A stretch of 64,000 nucleotides of DNA from Photobacterium leiognathi (GCF_030685535.1 NZ_CP131601.1:1736001-1800000), one strand, 5' to 3'; shown: positions 35,602-45,171, counted from the first letter of the stretch. A program made the numbers and translations. Notes: a model not told the origin generated them from the sequence alone.

Positions 35602-36782
35602 GCTTGTCCTTTCTTATCAGCTTTATTCTGGTTAACTTGCTGCTCTGCCACTTTCTTAACTGACTTAAAGGCTTGCTGGTAAGTCGTTTTCAGTAACTCT
35701 TTTGATACCGTTTCCCCTTTGCTTCGATGATACAAATACATTGCAGCAGCGCGGCCTATGGCATAAGAAGATGAAAAGCTCATTGCCGCAGCAGTAGCGC
35801 TACCTACGGTTTGCCCATAAGCAGGAATAAACTTCACTAATTGATTCACACTGAGTTTTGATATGTATTGCAGTAAGAAGCCAGAACCTAACATACTGAT
35901 AAATTCAGCATAATCTTTCTTATTCCATTCCACACCATATTGATTTGCAAGGCTATGTAGCATCTTGCCTTGAATCGCTGGTACGGTGAATAAACCAATC
36001 GCAGGAATAGCGTCACTAGCGCCTGCTGCCCCTGCATACCAAAGCACTTCTTTACGTAGACGCTCAAAGTTTTGCTCTTCACGGTTACTGTGCGCCTGTT
36101 TATTAGATAACAGACTCAACATAGGTAAGGTTTCAGCAAGTACCGTGTTTAAGCGTTCTAAACCGATAAGTTGCTGCTCATCAGGAATAAAGTCGACAAT
36201 AATTGGATGATAAGGGTTTAAGCCATCATCTACGATTTCCTGTTGCCAAGTCGATTCTTTAACACCCCATACTTCCATTACACGCTGATGGTTATAAGTG
36301 ATCGCTCGTTGGCGTTCTTGCTCATCACTAAGGCTATTTACTGCAGTGTGAACAACCAACAAATGTTTGATTTTGCCTGATCGTTTAATAGCTTTCAGTG
36401 CATCTAACACTGATGATTGTTCCGGCTCTTCGGCTTTCATCACTACAATCAGTGCGTGGCTCTTGCCACTACAGATTGCAATATCTTCGGCAGGATCATA
36501 GCTGGCTTCCGCTAAGCCACGGGTATCAAGAAAACTCACCAATGGATTGTCTGCTGGATATTGGTAAAGTGAGGCGGTACGAGTACAAGGCTGAAAGCCA
36601 TTACCAATTTCAACCTGACTACTACAATCAATGGCTTGAATTACTGTTGATTTACCCGCCCCTGTTTTACCTAATAACCATAAGGTAGGAATATGCTTTT
36701 GCCACTCATCGAAAGCTGGCGCTAAATCAGGATTAACCGACGGGTTAATGTATTCATATACTTTTTTGAAAAAACGATTCAT
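35598..36782 (-). CDS. GTPase with DUF697-like membrane-associated C-terminus
   Basis: The likely start is the ATG at 36782 (MNRFFKKVYEYINPSV); a GTG at 36818 adds 12 residues but has no clear ribosome site. The G domain has G1 LLGKTGAGKST and G3 FLDTRGLAEA, but where NKxD is expected I see VVHTAVNSL, so guanine specificity is unclear. The C-terminal part (AGASDAIPAIGLFTVPAIQG, FIPAYGQTVGSATAAAMSF) is a DUF697-like hydrophobic helical domain. It overlaps and is coupled to the next GTPase gene, suggesting a two-component NTPase. Confidence 0.8.
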   Translation of the reverse strand: MNRFFKKVYEYINPSVNPDLAPAFDEWQKHIPTLWLLGKTGAGKSTVIQAIDCSSQVEIGNGFQPCTRTASLYQYPADNPLVSFLDTRGLAEASYDPAEDIAICSGKSHALIVVMKAEEPEQSSVLDALKAIKRSGKIKHLLVVHTAVNSLSDEQERQRAITYNHQRVMEVWGVKESTWQQEIVDDGLNPYHPIIVDFIPDEQQLIGLERLNTVLAETLPMLSLLSNKQAHSNREEQNFERLRKEVLWYAGAAGASDAIPAIGLFTVPAIQGKMLHSLANQYGVEWNKKDYAEFISMLGSGFLLQYISKLSVNQLVKFIPAYGQTVGSATAAAMSFSSSYAIGRAAAMYLYHRSKGETVSKELLKTTYQQAFKSVKKVAEQQVNQNKADKKGQA

Positions 36783-36844
36783 TGTTTGTAAATACTCAGA
36801 AACCATCAAAACAATCACTATCGCTTTTCAAAAACGATAGTTAT

Positions 36845-37549
36845 TTACTCATCACGGCCTAAATGTTTACTGCCGCTAGAGCTCACTAAACTCGACACTA
36901 CGATTGCCATATAAAAGACACCAATAATGGCTTCTAAATAAGCAAACACTTTCGCCAGCGGCGTCATAGGTAAAATATCGCCATAACCTAGTGTGGTTAG
37001 GGTGACAAAACTAAAATATGCCGCATCAGAGAAGTTTTCATGCCAAGGTCCAGGTTTTAAACCATGGAAAGAATCTGGAAAGACATGGAGTAACATTAAA
37101 TAGGCTATCGCCCACATTAAACCTAGCAATAAGAACAACGCCATTGAACCAATGATCTTGTTAGTATTGATCGAGCCCGTGAACAAGATCTGACGCATGA
37201 TGGATTTAAACGTACCAAAGAAAAAAACTAACATCAGCGTAAGCATAATAATTTCAATTTCTTCCATGCCCAATAAAATCCGAGCAATCATTGCCACCAC
37301 CCAAATACCGCCAAGGCTGGCAAGAAATCGAAACCACGACTTATCAAAACGCAAACTAAGCAAACAAACAACAAAGGTGATCACGGTAAAAAGCTCTAAC
37401 GCATATTGGATCATCCCTGGTGGAAGTACTTTTTCTAATGAGGCACTTATCAATAAGCTGACTAACGCCACGGTTAGAAAAAAGAAGTTATTTTGCGAAT
37501 TTATTTTCTCGATCTTTTTCTGTAACACAGTGTTCTCTACTCCATGCAA
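36845..37549 (-). CDS. Potassium channel family protein (ion_trans_2 pore)
   Basis: The 234-aa protein has five or six helices, and a C-terminal pore loop with the K+ selectivity filter TTLGYGD (FSFVTLTTLGYGDILPMTPL), followed by an inner helix. It has no RCK or cyclic-nucleotide domain. It lies 18 bp after the HMG-CoA reductase gene and shortly before the GTPase pair, all on the minus strand, so it is probably in the same operon. Confidence 0.87.
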   Translation of the reverse strand: MHGVENTVLQKKIEKINSQNNFFFLTVALVSLLISASLEKVLPPGMIQYALELFTVITFVVCLLSLRFDKSWFRFLASLGGIWVVAMIARILLGMEEIEIIMLTLMLVFFFGTFKSIMRQILFTGSINTNKIIGSMALFLLLGLMWAIAYLMLLHVFPDSFHGLKPGPWHENFSDAAYFSFVTLTTLGYGDILPMTPLAKVFAYLEAIIGVFYMAIVVSSLVSSSGSKHLGRDE

Positions 37550-37567
37550 TGAACAAACTGTTCAACC

Positions 37568-38827
37568 TTATCGTGCTAAACGGTGATGAGCTTTGGCAAA
37601 ATGTCCTGAGCAGAAAGCACCAATAATAGATAGCTCTCCTGCCAAACACAGTGCCGCGCACACTTCCGCTAATGCTTGCGACTGACCACTTCCATATAAG
37701 CCTATTAGTTCTAAACAAGCCTTTTGACTTGGAAGATGAGTACCACCGCCAACGGTTCCCACCATTAAATTAGGCAATGTTACTGATACACAGAGTCCAT
37801 CTTGTTGATTTAGTTCCATTCTTGTAATACCAACAGATGATTCTGCTACACAAGCCGCGTCTTGACCACATGCAATATAAAACGCAGCTAATGCATTTGC
37901 ATAGTGTGCATTTACCCCAATCGTACCACTCAACGCTCCGCCTACCGTGGTCATTTTGCCAAAATTGACCATTTTTTCAGGCGTTGTGTGTAGATATTTC
38001 TTTACAAGCTCTCTGCTTAAGTGGACTTCAGCTGTGACCTTTTTACCTCGCACTGAACGTAAAGTTTGTGCAGTTGCTTTTTTATCACCGGATAAATTAC
38101 AGTCTAAGAAAGCTTCAACAGGTTTGATCGGTGTATTGGCAAGAATGTATTCAAAAACCGCATTAGTTGAAATGGTCACCATGTTTTGACCTGATGCATC
38201 ACCCGTTAAATACTCAAACACCAAATACACATGATTGCCTTCCATGCTTAAATTAATGTCAGATAACTTGCCATAACGGGTGGTTGATTCTGCAATAGTT
38301 TTAAACGTGTCGTATTGTGTGGTTACCCAAGTAATAAACTGACTCGCTTGCACTAAGGATTCAAATGCAAATCCTGGTGCTCGTGTTACCCCTTCATTTA
38401 GCAAAATCGCGCTAGCGCCACCAGCAGCACTGATCAATAACGAACCACGATGATATGAAGCCACTAGAGCTGCTTCAGTGGTTGCTAAAGGAACAAGATA
38501 CTCACCACTAGCAAATAAACCATTTACTTTTAATGGTCCAACAACGCCCACAGGTAGCTTTACTGTGCCAATAAAGTTTTCAATATTCTTCTCGTAACAC
38601 TGCTGCTGTTGCTGGGTTTCAGCATCATAAATAATAGTTTTAGCATTCGGATTATTTATAGCTTCCCAACGCTGTTGGATCACACGATCACTGATATAAG
38701 GGTTACGTGGTAACTTATTCTGTAAAGGCTCATCATTAGGATCAAGACGTTGATGAAGTTCTGAAGGTGAAAGCTGACCTAACATAGAGGTCACATATTC
38801 TTGACGATGTAAATTAAGTTTAGGCAT
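37568..38827 (-). CDS. Hydroxymethylglutaryl-CoA reductase, class I
   Basis: The enzyme makes mevalonate from HMG-CoA with NADPH. Catalytic and binding segments are present: ENFIGTVKLPVGVVGP and TTEAALVAS (catalytic Glu region), LSGDKKATAQ (Lys), GDASGQNMV (Asp), the dinucleotide-binding TVGGGTHLPSQ, and the C-terminal His in CSGHFAKAHHRLAR. The form is class I (archaeal/eukaryotic-like soluble catalytic core, 419 aa). No other mevalonate gene is in the window. Vibrios are known to carry such an enzyme beside the MEP pathway. Confidence 0.9.
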   Translation of the reverse strand: MPKLNLHRQEYVTSMLGQLSPSELHQRLDPNDEPLQNKLPRNPYISDRVIQQRWEAINNPNAKTIIYDAETQQQQQCYEKNIENFIGTVKLPVGVVGPLKVNGLFASGEYLVPLATTEAALVASYHRGSLLISAAGGASAILLNEGVTRAPGFAFESLVQASQFITWVTTQYDTFKTIAESTTRYGKLSDINLSMEGNHVYLVFEYLTGDASGQNMVTISTNAVFEYILANTPIKPVEAFLDCNLSGDKKATAQTLRSVRGKKVTAEVHLSRELVKKYLHTTPEKMVNFGKMTTVGGALSGTIGVNAHYANALAAFYIACGQDAACVAESSVGITRMELNQQDGLCVSVTLPNLMVGTVGGGTHLPSQKACLELIGLYGSGQSQALAEVCAALCLAGELSIIGAFCSGHFAKAHHRLAR

Positions 38828-38925
38828 GAATACAACACGTTAGGAAATGAGCTCACATTATATAGGTAAATCAATTATTCACTGCTCATGCCAGATAAGT
38901 TAAAGGTTAATACCCAGCCAGATGT

Positions 38926-39276
38926 TTAAAGCACCGTAACATGATCACAAAGAAAGCGATCATTTTGGTATATCAATACCATTTCGGCCATAAACTCTCC
39001 TTCAGCTTTACTGAAAAATTGTTTCCATACCACAATGGCTGAGTCTGGTCTTTTGAAAATAGTTAATGGGACTCGTTCAGTAAAAAAGCCTTTTTCAGCC
39101 TGATACTGTTCACATACATCTTCTAAATAATCCTTTGTCACTATTGCTTTTAATCGTGGCGTAAAATCTCGTATATGCGCTACGTGATCTCGCCGTGTCG
39201 ATGCATCCATTAGGTTATCCATCATCAATGTTGCCACTTGCCAAATCTCATCATCTGATAACAATGTGAATTTCAT
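38926..39276 (-). CDS. Hypothetical protein, 116 aa
   Basis: The ATG at 39276 (MKFTLLSDDEIWQVATLMMD) is chosen because the longer frame (to 39324) overlaps the upstream GFA gene. The chain is soluble with an alpha-beta pattern (helix-rich N-terminus; VPLTIFKRPDSAIVVWKQFF, then AEMVLIYQNDRFLCDHVTVL) and could be an NTF2/SnoaL-like cone fold. It probably forms an operon with the GFA gene 16 bp upstream. No function is assigned. Confidence 0.65.
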   Translation of the reverse strand: MKFTLLSDDEIWQVATLMMDNLMDASTRRDHVAHIRDFTPRLKAIVTKDYLEDVCEQYQAEKGFFTERVPLTIFKRPDSAIVVWKQFFSKAEGEFMAEMVLIYQNDRFLCDHVTVL

Positions 39277-39292
39277 AGTCTTATCTCTTAAT

Positions 39293-39703
39293 TTAATAAG
39301 GTTGTTTTTCGAAACAAGTAACATGACTAGGGATTTGATACCAACTCACCTTCTCACTCACCCAAACATGTATTTGTGGCTCAAAAAGTATGTCATCTGC
39401 ACAATCAACAGGCTTAAGCTTCAATTTCACTGTAGATGTATCATCAGGATTAAAATGATAAATACGGTTACCACAATCAGCACAAAATACAGCAGTATTG
39501 GTATTACCACTTTCCGCTTTACGACTCCAATGTTTAAGCTCCCCTTGAAAGGTAATATCTTCAGATGCGATCACTGCAGTTATACTAAATGGACTGGTGG
39601 ATAGCTTTTGACATTCTTTACAATGACAAGCAAAAACTTTTAAAGGCTTATTAGTTAATACATAAGAAACTTGCCCACATTGGCACTTACCTAAAATTTC
39701 CAT
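39293..39703 (-). CDS. GFA/CENP-V family zinc-binding protein
   Basis: The ATG at 39703 has an AAGGGGGA ribosome site; the upstream 16 residues of the open frame are not used. The zinc ligands are CQCG (residues 7-10), CHCKEC, and CADCGN, typical of the Mss4-like GFA fold once linked to glutathione-dependent formaldehyde activation. The actual substrate is unknown. The small hypothetical gene follows closely. Confidence 0.87.
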   Translation of the reverse strand: MEILGKCQCGQVSYVLTNKPLKVFACHCKECQKLSTSPFSITAVIASEDITFQGELKHWSRKAESGNTNTAVFCADCGNRIYHFNPDDTSTVKLKLKPVDCADDILFEPQIHVWVSEKVSWYQIPSHVTCFEKQPY

Positions 39704-39794
39704 AAATTCCCCCTTCCATTTCAACCTACGAACCAAAACGCAAAATAGCAAGCCTATCTACTTATATTTCGATTTAACTCATAAACTTAGGCAC

Positions 39795-39821
39795 AAAAAA
39801 AGCCGAACCTCGGCTTTTTTT
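39795..39821. terminator. Terminator of the histidine-kinase operon (bidirectional in form)
   Basis: Stem agccga / tcggct with a 3-nt loop, flanked by A7 and T8 runs, 13 bp after the kinase stop. Confidence 0.85.
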
Positions 39822-39833
39822 TAACGGCTTAAA

Positions 39834-41171
39834 TCATAGCTCGACTTCTGACTGACGATTCTGCTGCGGTTTCAATGGGAAATACAAACGGGTACGTAAA
39901 CCTGGATTATTATCACTAAAAGCCAAATCGCCCCCGTGGCTTTTCATTACTGCTTCAACCAAGGATAAACCTAAACCGAATCCCTGATGGGTACGACTCT
40001 TATCAGCACGATACATTGGCTCTTTAATACGTCCTTTATCTTCGTCTGATACACCTAAACCATTATCAATTACTACGACACCAAAGTGATCAACGACCAC
40101 TTCTATATTGCCTTGTTCTGGTGTGTACTTAATCGCGTTTTCTACCACGTTATAGATAGCTCTAAACAGTAAGCTTGGCTCACCTTGTAGTTTGTAGGGT
40201 TCATCTTCACGAAATGATAATACTTGCTGCTTTTCATCAGAGATTGGTAATAGAAATTCAACGACATCTTGGCACACCGTTGATAAATCCACCCATTGCT
40301 TATCTATTTTATGTTTGCCGCTATTAATATTAGCGATTTCAAGCATTCCGTTGAACATCCCCAATAAAACTTCAAGATCATCGTGGCAAGCTTCTAAATC
40401 TTTAGTGAATGGTGCTGTATCTTTCGTTAATAGATCTTCAAGCCGAAGTTTCATACGTGCGATAGGCGTTCGTAAATCGTGCGCCATACCAACAGAAAGC
40501 TCTTTTAATGATTCTTCTTTTTTCTCTACTTGTTCAATCAAAAAATTAAGATGGATCGTCAGCACATCAAATTCATCATCATTAGCACTAACGGGCAGTT
40601 TTACCCCTTTCTCACCCAAAATAACCCGGTTCATACCATGATTAACACGCTCAAGCTTTTTCAGTATAGAAATCGCGAATAGCAATGCCCCCGCTAACAT
40701 TAAGATCACCGGAACAACAATGCCTGTGACTAACACAGGGATCATTGAATCACGATAAGCATGCATGAGTTTTGGATTAATGCCGATAATAAGTTGTTTG
40801 TTATCGGGAAAATCTAAAACGCGCTCTAATTTAGTAGATTTCAACCGCGTTTGTGAAAAGACTGCAGGATAGGTAATACTGGTATCAGTATTTATTGATG
40901 ATGTAATACGGTATTCAAAAGCATTATCTAACTTATCATGCTCATCAACTGCTTCTATCACTGCCTGATAATCACCTTTATCCAGCATTCTTTCAAACAG
41001 CGACACTTCATTATTCAAATCTTGCTCTAGCTGATTCTGGTAAAAGCTCTCTGAACTAACGAATACCTGATTAATAAATAAGATAAACATCAAAGACACA
41101 CAGCAGATAAAATACAGCAGAACTTTAAAAATACTGGATCGAGAAAGCTTATCAGATCCGGCGTAAGACAT
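39834..41171 (-). CDS. Sensor histidine kinase of an OmpR-type two-component system
   Basis: The 445-aa inner-membrane kinase has two helices (about 14-34 and 150-172) around a ~115-aa periplasmic sensor, HAMP, H box (MAHDLRTPIARMKLRLEDLL), N box (NVVENAIKYTPE), G1 (VIDNGLGVSDED) and G2 (GFGLGLSLVEAVMKSHGG). It overlaps the upstream response regulator by 20 bp. The signal and regulon are not identifiable; the layout resembles QseC/CpxA-like kinases. Confidence 0.9.
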   Translation of the reverse strand: MSYAGSDKLSRSSIFKVLLYFICCVSLMFILFINQVFVSSESFYQNQLEQDLNNEVSLFERMLDKGDYQAVIEAVDEHDKLDNAFEYRITSSINTDTSITYPAVFSQTRLKSTKLERVLDFPDNKQLIIGINPKLMHAYRDSMIPVLVTGIVVPVILMLAGALLFAISILKKLERVNHGMNRVILGEKGVKLPVSANDDEFDVLTIHLNFLIEQVEKKEESLKELSVGMAHDLRTPIARMKLRLEDLLTKDTAPFTKDLEACHDDLEVLLGMFNGMLEIANINSGKHKIDKQWVDLSTVCQDVVEFLLPISDEKQQVLSFREDEPYKLQGEPSLLFRAIYNVVENAIKYTPEQGNIEVVVDHFGVVVIDNGLGVSDEDKGRIKEPMYRADKSRTHQGFGLGLSLVEAVMKSHGGDLAFSDNNPGLRTRLYFPLKPQQNRQSEVEL

Positions 41172-41829
41172 AGCCCGCCCCTCTTACCGTATGGATAAGG
41201 CTTGGCTCTCCACCTTCTTCGAGTTTCTTTCTTAAATTAGCGATATGAACATCAATCACGTTAGTTTTAGGATCAAAGTGGTAGCTCCACACTGATTCAA
41301 ACAAGCTCATACGTGAAACAACACTCTCAGCGTGCTCCATTAAATATTGCAGCAACAAAAACTCCTTTTGTTGTAAATTCAACATGCGAGAGCCACGCCA
41401 TACGCGATGAGATTTAATGTCTAAACGTAGATCGTCATAAATATATTCTGACGATATGGTTGCTGATGCTTGATTGCGTTTGACCAAGATTTTAGCACGT
41501 GCCACTAACTCCGCTAACGCAAAAGGTTTTGTTAAATAATCATCACTACCTGCAGTTAAGCCAGCCACACGATCTTCAACACTGTCCATTGCACTTAAAA
41601 TAAGGATCGGTGTTTGGTTTTCAGTCGCTCGCAATGCAGCAAGGACTTTTAAACCATCAAGCATAGGTAACATGCGATCAAGAATAATAAGTTGATAATC
41701 ACAGCTTGTTGCCATCATTAATCCTTGGTGACCGTCTTCCGCTTCATCAACGACAAAGCCATGCTCGCGTAAGCCCTGTGCGATAAACTCACGAGTCGTA
41801 ATATCATCTTCTATGACGAGTACTTTCAT
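41152..41829 (-). CDS. OmpR/PhoB-family response regulator
   Basis: The receiver domain has the acidic pocket (VIEDDITTREF), D51 (LIILDRMLPMLDGL), and the Lys in DDYLTKPFALAELVARA. The winged helix follows (RVWRGSRMLNLQQKEFLLLQ; IDVHIANLRKKLEEGG; HTVRGAGYVLR), 225 aa in all. It is first in the operon with the overlapping kinase gene. Confidence 0.93.
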   Translation of the reverse strand: MKVLVIEDDITTREFIAQGLREHGFVVDEAEDGHQGLMMATSCDYQLIILDRMLPMLDGLKVLAALRATENQTPILILSAMDSVEDRVAGLTAGSDDYLTKPFALAELVARAKILVKRNQASATISSEYIYDDLRLDIKSHRVWRGSRMLNLQQKEFLLLQYLMEHAESVVSRMSLFESVWSYHFDPKTNVIDVHIANLRKKLEEGGEPSLIHTVRGAGYVLRRI

Positions 41830-41978
41830 TCAGAACCTAATTGCTTGTCTTATCTATTATTTAATTCAAGCATTATAACCATAATCGGCCTTATTTTCCG
41901 ATATCCATAAAACAGGCATAACTTGAATCCACCTATCTTTGTAGAGTTACTTTGTTTTCATTTTCTTTAAGCATAAAA

Positions 41979-42006
41979 AAACGGCCTACCAAGAGGCAGA
42001 CCGTTT
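41979..42006 (-). terminator. Terminator of nagE
   Basis: A 12-bp stem (aaacggcctacc / ggcagaccgttt, two G-T pairs), 4-nt loop and a T run on the minus strand. Confidence 0.85.
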
Positions 42007-42059
42007 GTAGCGACCATAGGGGGAAAATTATGGAATCGCTAACTCGTTAGCTGATTGTC

Positions 42060-43445
42060 TTATAGCGACTTCATTTGGTTCGCAATAATTTCAGCTTGTG
42101 GACCAAGGATAACTTGAAGGTTATTAGAACCTACATTTACGACACCTTTAGCACCCAGTTGTTTTAGTTTCGCATCGTCGATGATTGAACGGTCAACAAT
42201 ACCTAAACGTAAACGAGTGATACATGCAGAGATATCAGTTAAGTTATCTTTACCACCTAGCGCTTCTAAGTAAGACTTCGCTAAATCCGCTTTGCTTGCT
42301 GCATCGTCTTCTGGGTTTGAGTTTTCTGCAGGTGCATCTTCACGACCAGGAGTCTTCAGGTTGAAAGCTTTGATTACAGCAACGAACACAACAAAGTAAA
42401 TTGCGCCAACTACTAAGCCCATTGGGATGATTTCCCAAGAGTTATGCGCTGCAGGAGCGTTGTAGTTCAAGATGTAGTCAATCAAGCCTGATGAGAAACT
42501 AAATGCCATGTGAATATCTAGCTGAGAAGCAACTACGATACTGATACCCATTAGGATAGCGTGTACTACGTATAGTGCAGGAGCTAGGAACATGAACATG
42601 AATTCGATTGGCTCTGTGATACCAGTTAAGAATGCAGTTAATGCAACACTTAATAGCATACCACCTACTACTTTCTTGTTTTCTTTCTTCGCAGTTACGT
42701 AGAAAGCAAGTGCAGCACTTGGTAGACCAAACATTACTACAGGGAAGAAACCACTTAGGATTTGTCCTGCTGTTGGGTCACCCGCGAAGAAACGAGAGAT
42801 TTCACCCGTTACAACATGACCGTCAGCCGCTGTGTAGCTACCGAATACGAACCAAACCATGCTGTTTAGGATATGGTGAAGACCTAACGGAATAAGTAGA
42901 CGGTTAGCAACACCGTATACGAACTCACCTGGCATACCACTTGTTAGGATCCATTGACCAAGGTGGTTAATACCGTCTTGGATTGGAGGCCAAATAATGC
43001 TGAATGCGTACGCAAGAATAAGTGCAACAAGACCAGTTACAATTGGTACGAAACGCTTACCACCGAAGAAACCAAGGAACTCAGGTAGTTTGATTGCGTT
43101 AAAGCGGTTGTAAAGAAGACCTGCACACACACCAATAATGATACCGCAAGCAACACCTGGGTCTACATCTGGGTTTAGCGTTTTAAGTGCAGCCATAAGG
43201 ATAAAGTAACCTACAGCTGATGCGATTGCTGCTGCAGCCGAGTTGTCTTTCGAAAACCCAGCACCAACACCCATTGCAAACAATAGTGCAAGGTTAGTAA
43301 ATACCGCCTGACCACCAGCTGCAATAAATGGGATGTTTAATAGATCCGGTTGACCAATACGCAGCAAAATACCGATAATCGGCAATACTGCAATAGGAAA
43401 CATAATCGCGTTCCCTAGTTTTTGGAAATGTCCGAGAATACTCAT
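42060..43445 (-). CDS. nagE: PTS N-acetylglucosamine-type EIICB transporter (no EIIA domain)
   Basis: The ATG at 43445 with GGAGAAG just upstream is the start (a GTG lies 4 codons earlier). The EIIC domain (MSILGHFQKLGNAIMFPIAV, LLRIGQPDLLN, PEFLGFFGGKRFVPIVTGL, GITEPIEFMFMFLAP) is closer to NagE than to PtsG. The EIIB domain has the phospho-cysteine motif ISACITRLRLG. The chain stops there (461 aa), so the EIIA of E. coli NagE is missing and a separate EIIA-Glc should phosphorylate it. It imports GlcNAc as GlcNAc-6-P. Confidence 0.85.
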   Translation of the reverse strand: MSILGHFQKLGNAIMFPIAVLPIIGILLRIGQPDLLNIPFIAAGGQAVFTNLALLFAMGVGAGFSKDNSAAAAIASAVGYFILMAALKTLNPDVDPGVACGIIIGVCAGLLYNRFNAIKLPEFLGFFGGKRFVPIVTGLVALILAYAFSIIWPPIQDGINHLGQWILTSGMPGEFVYGVANRLLIPLGLHHILNSMVWFVFGSYTAADGHVVTGEISRFFAGDPTAGQILSGFFPVVMFGLPSAALAFYVTAKKENKKVVGGMLLSVALTAFLTGITEPIEFMFMFLAPALYVVHAILMGISIVVASQLDIHMAFSFSSGLIDYILNYNAPAAHNSWEIIPMGLVVGAIYFVVFVAVIKAFNLKTPGREDAPAENSNPEDDAASKADLAKSYLEALGGKDNLTDISACITRLRLGIVDRSIIDDAKLKQLGAKGVVNVGSNNLQVILGPQAEIIANQMKSL

Positions 43446-43513
43446 CTTCTTCTCCACGTTAAAAGTTAAAATTAAAGTAAATTGTTTTAATAACTTAAGG
43501 ATACGCTTTGATT

Positions 43514-43559
43514 CTTAATTGGAATTAAGCAAAAGATTAAGGATTCTTAATGTTTGCTT
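43514..43559. promoter_or_regulatory. Inverted repeats upstream of nagE, candidate operator or leader hairpin
   Basis: A perfect palindrome-like site (cttaatt gg aattaag, 43514-43529) abuts a larger inverted repeat (aagcaaa-ag-attaag gatt cttaat-g-tttgctt, 43527-43559). They lie about 70-115 bp ahead of the nagE ATG and could be a NagC-type operator or a 5' leader hairpin. The NagC core (TTCG..CGAA) is absent, so the assignment is weak. Confidence 0.4.
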
Positions 43560-43785
43560 CTAAAAGCACAATTCTGAGTGATGGCTATCACAGTTTTATA
43601 AATTCGCCTATTTAGATAGCTCAACAAGCCAAATAAATAGAACCTAAATTATCGATTTCCATGCCTATTCCCGCTATTTTTTAAAGTGCTAAAGGCATAA
43701 AACCCAATTTAATGTGACAAAAGTATGGCACTTTCAGTAAAATTTGAGGTCAACGTTACATCCTTAACACGCATAGACCTTTATC

Positions 43786-44499
43786 ATGATGTCTTTTATC
43801 TCCCAAAAACTTATTAATTACTTAGCGTTAGCGCTTTTTGCCTTAGCTTTATTTATCGCTATCTCTATTTTTCCTGTGCCGTTACTCAGCGATCCAATCA
43901 GCGATGCTGCGGGTCTATCTTTTACGCTATTAACAGACACAGCTGGTAAACCTTTCTTCCTGATTACTACCGCACTACTCTGCTTACTGCCGGTATTCTT
44001 CCGTTTACCAAAAAAGCAAATCATTAAACTATGGATTCAATTTGCTATCTTATTGGTACTAAGTTTTGGCGCTAAAACGTTCCTTAAGCACGAAACGGCA
44101 ATTCCACGTCCATACACTTACGAGTTACAACGTTTAAATCTAATCCCTTCACCTCAAGATTTTTATCAATTAGATAAAGTAGAAAAAGATAACGTTGTTA
44201 AAAAAGCATCAGCGTACATCAGCACATGGCGTATTCGTCACTGGGAAGGTGAAACTAACTATTCATTCCCATCAGGTCACACTATCTTTGCAGCGATCTG
44301 TATTCTATTTTGGGGTGGTTTCTTACTACGTACTCGACACTATATTTTGGCTGGTGGCTTGATCACATGGGCTGTCGGTGTGGGTATTAGCCGTTTATGG
44401 CTTGGTATGCACTTCCCATCAGATGTTATGGGCTCAATTCTATCGGCGGCTGTACTGTATTTATTCATCCCTGAATGGAAAGTAGATTCAGAAAACTAA
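43786..44499 (+). CDS. pgpB: PAP2-family membrane phosphatase (PgpB-like)
   Basis: The 237-aa protein has about six helices and the three-part lipid phosphatase signature: K-x6-RP (KHETAIPRPY), PSGH (FPSGHTIF) and SR-x5-H-x3-D (SRLWLGMHFPSDVMG). Members dephosphorylate phosphatidylglycerol-phosphate, undecaprenyl-diphosphate or related lipids at the periplasmic face. The presence of a long insert before PSGH is as in PgpB. The gene is divergent from nagE. Confidence 0.87.
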   Translation: MMSFISQKLINYLALALFALALFIAISIFPVPLLSDPISDAAGLSFTLLTDTAGKPFFLITTALLCLLPVFFRLPKKQIIKLWIQFAILLVLSFGAKTFLKHETAIPRPYTYELQRLNLIPSPQDFYQLDKVEKDNVVKKASAYISTWRIRHWEGETNYSFPSGHTIFAAICILFWGGFLLRTRHYILAGGLITWAVGVGISRLWLGMHFPSDVMGSILSAAVLYLFIPEWKVDSEN

Positions 44500-44530
44500 T
44501 ACTCCGTACTCACGAAAAATAAACAGATAA

Positions 44531-44559
44531 AAAAAGGGCTCATTTAGAGCCCTCTTTTC
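44531..44559. terminator. Bidirectional terminator
   Basis: Stem agggctc / gagccct with a 5-nt loop and A/T flanks, between the convergent pgpB and HTH genes. Confidence 0.85.
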
Positions 44560-44583
44560 TATCTAGGTTCTGGAATTTACATA

Positions 44584-44943
44584 TTACTGCGCTGTGGCAT
44601 TTCGGTGTTCGTATTCAACAACAAGCTGATTACCCGAATACGTCACGTTAGTAATTTCACCATCAAAGATAAATGTATTCTTTACCGACGTACATTCTGC
44701 TGAAGCCGTTGCCATACGCTCACGTAGTGACGGTAAGATCAAAATAGGCTCAACCCCTAATACTCCACAAAACTCATTCACAAACTGCTGCTCAATGGGT
44801 GTTGAGCCACGCAGAATATCTGAAAACTCTAATTGCGTTAGACCTAGCTTTTTAGCCATCTCAATCTGAGTAATGCGCATTTTTGCTTTATAACTCATCC
44901 ATGTGTCATGCAGGATTTGGCGATCTTTTTCGGTGTACAACAT
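44584..44943 (-). CDS. Small XRE-type helix-turn-helix protein
   Basis: The 119-aa protein has an HTH in its first half (KMRITQIEMAKKLGLTQLEF, then SDILRGSTP), of the cro/XRE type, and a C-terminal beta-rich tail (FIFDGEITNVTYSGNQLVVE). It is divergent from the CopL-like gene with 228 bp between, so it could regulate that pair, but nothing in the sequence proves it. Confidence 0.75.
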   Translation of the reverse strand: MLYTEKDRQILHDTWMSYKAKMRITQIEMAKKLGLTQLEFSDILRGSTPIEQQFVNEFCGVLGVEPILILPSLRERMATASAECTSVKNTFIFDGEITNVTYSGNQLVVEYEHRNATAQ

Positions 44944-45171
44944 AATTAACCCTAATAGCGCATAATTTTTATTTTAAAAACAGAGTTATTTCCTCTACTT
45001 AAAATAGTTTACGCTGAGTCATTAGCAGTAAATGTCAGAATAACGTTAAGCTCTGCTGCATTTTCACAACTCGTTACATGATCCCATTTGTGCATAAGCC
45101 AAGTTTATATATACTTATATGGCAGCAAATTGTTATAAGCTAATGTTATATATAGGGTGTTAACTATTTTT

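Noticed and set aside
36782..36840. Hairpin ctatcg...cgatag and GTG start for the first GTPase gene
   Set aside because: GTG at 36818 lacks a ribosome site; the ATG at 36782 gives a more natural N-terminus, though the start stays uncertain.
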